A DNA stretch of 6,529 nt from assembly GCA_004556055.1 (NCBI GenBank), contig SFIW01000061.1, positions 1-6,529 on the forward strand. Reading direction: 5' to 3'. The position numbers and the translations under genes were made by a program. This DNA comes from Planctomycetaceae bacterium. Lineage in GTDB: Bacteria > Planctomycetota > Planctomycetia > Pirellulales > Thermoguttaceae. A model generated the notes under the pieces. That model did not search any database and had not been told where the DNA came from. It saw nothing but the letters and a program-made list of their open reading frames with translations. Shown here piece by piece: positions 5,024 to 6,529 of this stretch (positions are counted from its first letter, which is position 1; the number at the start of each line of letters is the position of its first letter).

Positions 5024-6529
5024 TTACTCTTCTTCGTCGCGCGGTTTAAAGGTCAACAACTTGTCGCGATAATACTCGTATTCCTTCCGCCTCGCGTCGA
5101 TCTCCGCAGGAAGACCCGCGCATAAGTCGTTGCAAAGCCCGTCGAACGCGTCTAACTGCTCCACTATCGCTCGCTGCTTTTCAAGTGTCGGGACGGTTAT
5201 AGGCGTTTGCGCTATATTGTCATTGTAAAGCCTTGCTATCGTTCCGCCCTCGGAGGCTTTCCAAGGCTGTTTTTGATAAAAATAGAACAAATAACGGTTT
5301 AAAACTATTTTCTCATCGTTGGCAATCCAGACGATATTAGAATCTTGAAAATACGCGTCTTCCCCATCATATGTTACAGTTCTACCAATCGTACCAGCGG
5401 CTGAAATCAAAATATCTCCCTTATTCGGATAAGGATAAAGAGAGCGATATTTCTCAAATAGGTTCTTCGATATGAACGAGTCAGGAGTTTTACCAAACGT
5501 ACCTATCTTGTAGAAGGGGACTCCCCCCTCATTTGTAGTCTCCGATTTCAAAATTCGTTTGCACATTGAAACCTTACCGACTTCGCTTAGCGTAATTGTC
5601 ACACAACCAAAGACATACTGTATAAGCTTAATCAGCGCTTGTCGTTGAGTGAGTGATTGATTGATAGCGCCGAACTGAGCGAAGTTTAGTAGTTGATCTC
5701 TGTAGTATTCGTACTGCTTTTTTCGAGCGCTAATTTCCGTGGGTAGCCCGATCTCTAGGTCTTGGCAGATCGCGTCGAAATTGTCCAATACGCGAACAAG
5801 ACGCTCTTGCGTCCTTAACGACGGAAGAGGGATTTGAAATTCTTCAATGTCCTTTTTACTAATATGCGGTACAGCTCCTCCGGTCTTTTTTCTTTCCACA
5901 TAATCAGTGAAATTGTTCGAAACGCAGTGATAGAGAAATCGTGGATTCACTCCGTTAGCGCGTATTCGGGCCACACGTTGGACGAGTAACGCTGGCAGAT
6001 GTTCTTTCTTAACATAGCCGTAACTTTTCCCGACAAGGGAGCCATCCATCGCAATAATAACGTCGTCTTCTTCAAGATGATACGCGTCAAATCCTTCGTC
6101 GGAACTCCAATAACGGTTATTCTCTTCCGAAAAATCCAACTCTCCTCGCTTGACGTTCATACCGCGAAGAAGACGAATACCACTCCTCGAAAACTGCGAA
6201 CTGTCAAAAGGATAGCCCGTTAAAATATCGCTAATTTCTTTAAGAGGACATAGGGGAGCTACCCCCGGATCGAAGCTCAACAACTTATCTCGGTAATACT
6301 CGTACTGACGCTTACGCCTCGTAAGCTCCGTCGTAAGCTCCGTCGTAAGCTCCGTCGTAAGCTCCGTCGTAAGCTCCGTAAACGCGTCTAGTACTCGTAC
6401 TATCTCTAACTGAACCTCTAACGGAGGGATCGGGATGGTAATCGCTTTTAACTCTTTAACAGAAGGAACATTTTTAATTGCACCACCTCGAGAAACGTCG
6501 CCTAACAGGCTTTCAATCGTATTTTCGAA
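5024..6529 (-). CDS. hsdS: Type I restriction-modification specificity subunit HsdS, 5'-truncated by window, three-module form
   Basis: HsdS is the DNA-reading subunit of Type I restriction-modification complexes; each target recognition domain (TRD) reads one half of a split site. The frame is open from base 6529 to TAA at 5024-5026, giving 501 visible residues. Order: end of a first TRD (residues 1-37, SRGGAIKNVPS then ITIPIPPLE), conserved region 1 with (TELT)5 (38-86, ending RQYEYYRDKLLSF), a full TRD (about 87-238), conserved region 2 (238-283, KKQYEYYRDQLLNF), a second full TRD (about 297-448, GKVSMCKRILKSE, KGDILISAAGTIGRT, YFQDSNIVW) and conserved region 3 (448-493, RKEYEYYRDKLLTF). 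A normal HsdS has two TRDs and about 400-450 residues in all, so this one is oversized even without its N-terminus. The TRD sequences are AT-richer than neighbouring genes, which fits transfer. The TTG at 6283 lies inside region 1 and is not the start. Family certain; three-module reading strong. Confidence 0.93.
   Translation of the reverse strand, partial: FENTIESLLGDVSRGGAIKNVPSVKELKAITIPIPPLEVQLEIVRVLDAFTELTTELTTELTTELTTELTRRKRQYEYYRDKLLSFDPGVAPLCPLKEISDILTGYPFDSSQFSRSGIRLLRGMNVKRGELDFSEENNRYWSSDEGFDAYHLEEDDVIIAMDGSLVGKSYGYVKKEHLPALLVQRVARIRANGVNPRFLYHCVSNNFTDYVERKKTGGAVPHISKKDIEEFQIPLPSLRTQERLVRVLDNFDAICQDLEIGLPTEISARKKQYEYYRDQLLNFAQFGAINQSLTQRQALIKLIQYVFGCVTITLSEVGKVSMCKRILKSETTNEGGVPFYKIGTFGKTPDSFISKNLFEKYRSLYPYPNKGDILISAAGTIGRTVTYDGEDAYFQDSNIVWIANDEKIVLNRYLFYFYQKQPWKASEGGTIARLYNDNIAQTPITVPTLEKQRAIVEQLDAFDGLCNDLCAGLPAEIDARRKEYEYYRDKLLTFKPRDEEE
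5053..5080 (-). repeat. Direct repeat copy B (HsdS conserved region 3)
   Basis: This 28-bp stretch encodes the YEYYRDKLL part of conserved region 3 and matches 6276-6303 at 25 of 28 positions in the same orientation. The equivalent stretch in conserved region 2 (5686-5713) is clearly more diverged. These copies reflect the modular build of HsdS and are possible sites of recombination between modules. Confidence 0.8.
5646..5665 (-). repeat. Tetranucleotide run at the HsdS module 2/module 3 junction
   Basis: The plus strand reads (TGAG)2(TGAT)3 without interruption. On the coding strand it encodes part of the joint between the LLNF end of conserved region 2 and the QALIKLIQ segment that starts module 3. 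The unit is not a multiple of three. Loss of one unit would put TGA in frame a few codons later; gain of one would put TAA in frame a few codons later. Whether the run actually varies is unknown; it is short and imperfect. Confidence 0.85.
6276..6303 (-). repeat. Direct repeat copy A (HsdS conserved region 1)
   Basis: This is the partner of 5053-5080, with three mismatches in 28 bases. It encodes the YEYYRDKLLS part just after the (TELT)5 repeats. The distance between the copies is about 1.2 kb, the length of two TRD modules. Confidence 0.8.
6320..6379 (-). repeat. Five perfect 12-bp tandem repeats encoding (TELT)5 in HsdS linker
   Basis: The plus-strand unit CGTAAGCTCCGT occurs five times without mismatch or gap; on the coding strand each unit reads ACG GAG CTT ACG, giving Thr-Glu-Leu-Thr. 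The repeats sit in the helical spacer between the first and second TRD. The matching stretch in the other two linkers of this protein is 16 residues and not repetitive; here it is 20 residues, exactly one unit more. In the EcoR124 family, a change in the number of TAEL repeats at this place changes the number of unspecified bases in the recognition site. Copy number changes keep the frame. Confidence 0.95.

Noticed and set aside
5024..6283. HsdS as a 419-residue protein starting at TTG 6283
   Set aside because: The frame is open up to base 6529 and encodes conserved HsdS sequence before 6283; the TTG is an internal Leu in YYRDKLLSF. The length near 420 only looks like a normal HsdS by coincidence.
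6320..6379. CRISPR-like or other noncoding repeat array
   Set aside because: The units are 12 bp, directly adjacent without spacers, in frame within hsdS, and encode a known type of linker repeat.

Overview
The window is bacterial chromosomal DNA. Every supported gene lies on the minus strand, and transcription runs from high to low coordinates. The genes have Shine-Dalgarno sites and sigma70-type promoters. Base composition is GC-rich, with strong use of TCG, CGC and GCG codons, but the recognition part of hsdS is clearly AT-richer. The organism cannot be named from this window. The HIRPDGD start of the DHH phosphoesterase, together with the composition, would fit Planctomycetota or a related group; this is a weak inference.

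Order along transcription: (1) a Type I restriction-modification specificity gene, hsdS (6529 to 5024), whose 5' end lies outside the window; (2) a DHH/DHHA1 phosphoesterase of the NrnA type (4839 to 3802) with its own promoter and a textbook terminator; (3) a GNAT acetyltransferase (3434 to 2970) with two candidate promoters and a possible leader peptide; (4) an orphan ankyrin-repeat protein (2684 to 1926) with its own promoter; (5) the Type I methyltransferase gene hsdM (1633 to 76), with its own promoter but broken by a frameshift and apparent small deletion after about 57 codons. Each of the last four genes appears to be its own transcription unit. Thus hsdS and hsdM belong to one functional family but are separated by about 3.4 kb of unrelated genes. 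No hsdR is visible.

The most notable object is hsdS. The frame stays open to the window edge, so the TTG at 6283 is not its start. It contains three conserved repeat/linker regions and two complete target recognition domains, plus the tail of another, where a normal HsdS has two. The first linker holds five perfect 12-bp repeats encoding (TELT)5, the same kind of spacer-length module known from EcoR124I/EcoR124II. The third module starts with what looks like the N-terminus of a separate HsdS. The junction carries a 20-bp run of tetranucleotides, (TGAG)2(TGAT)3 on the plus strand. Gain or loss of one unit would stop translation within a few codons and leave a protein ending where a normal two-domain HsdS ends. 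Together these suggest a specificity subunit built by fusion and able to vary in several ways, next to a methyltransferase gene that is itself out of frame.
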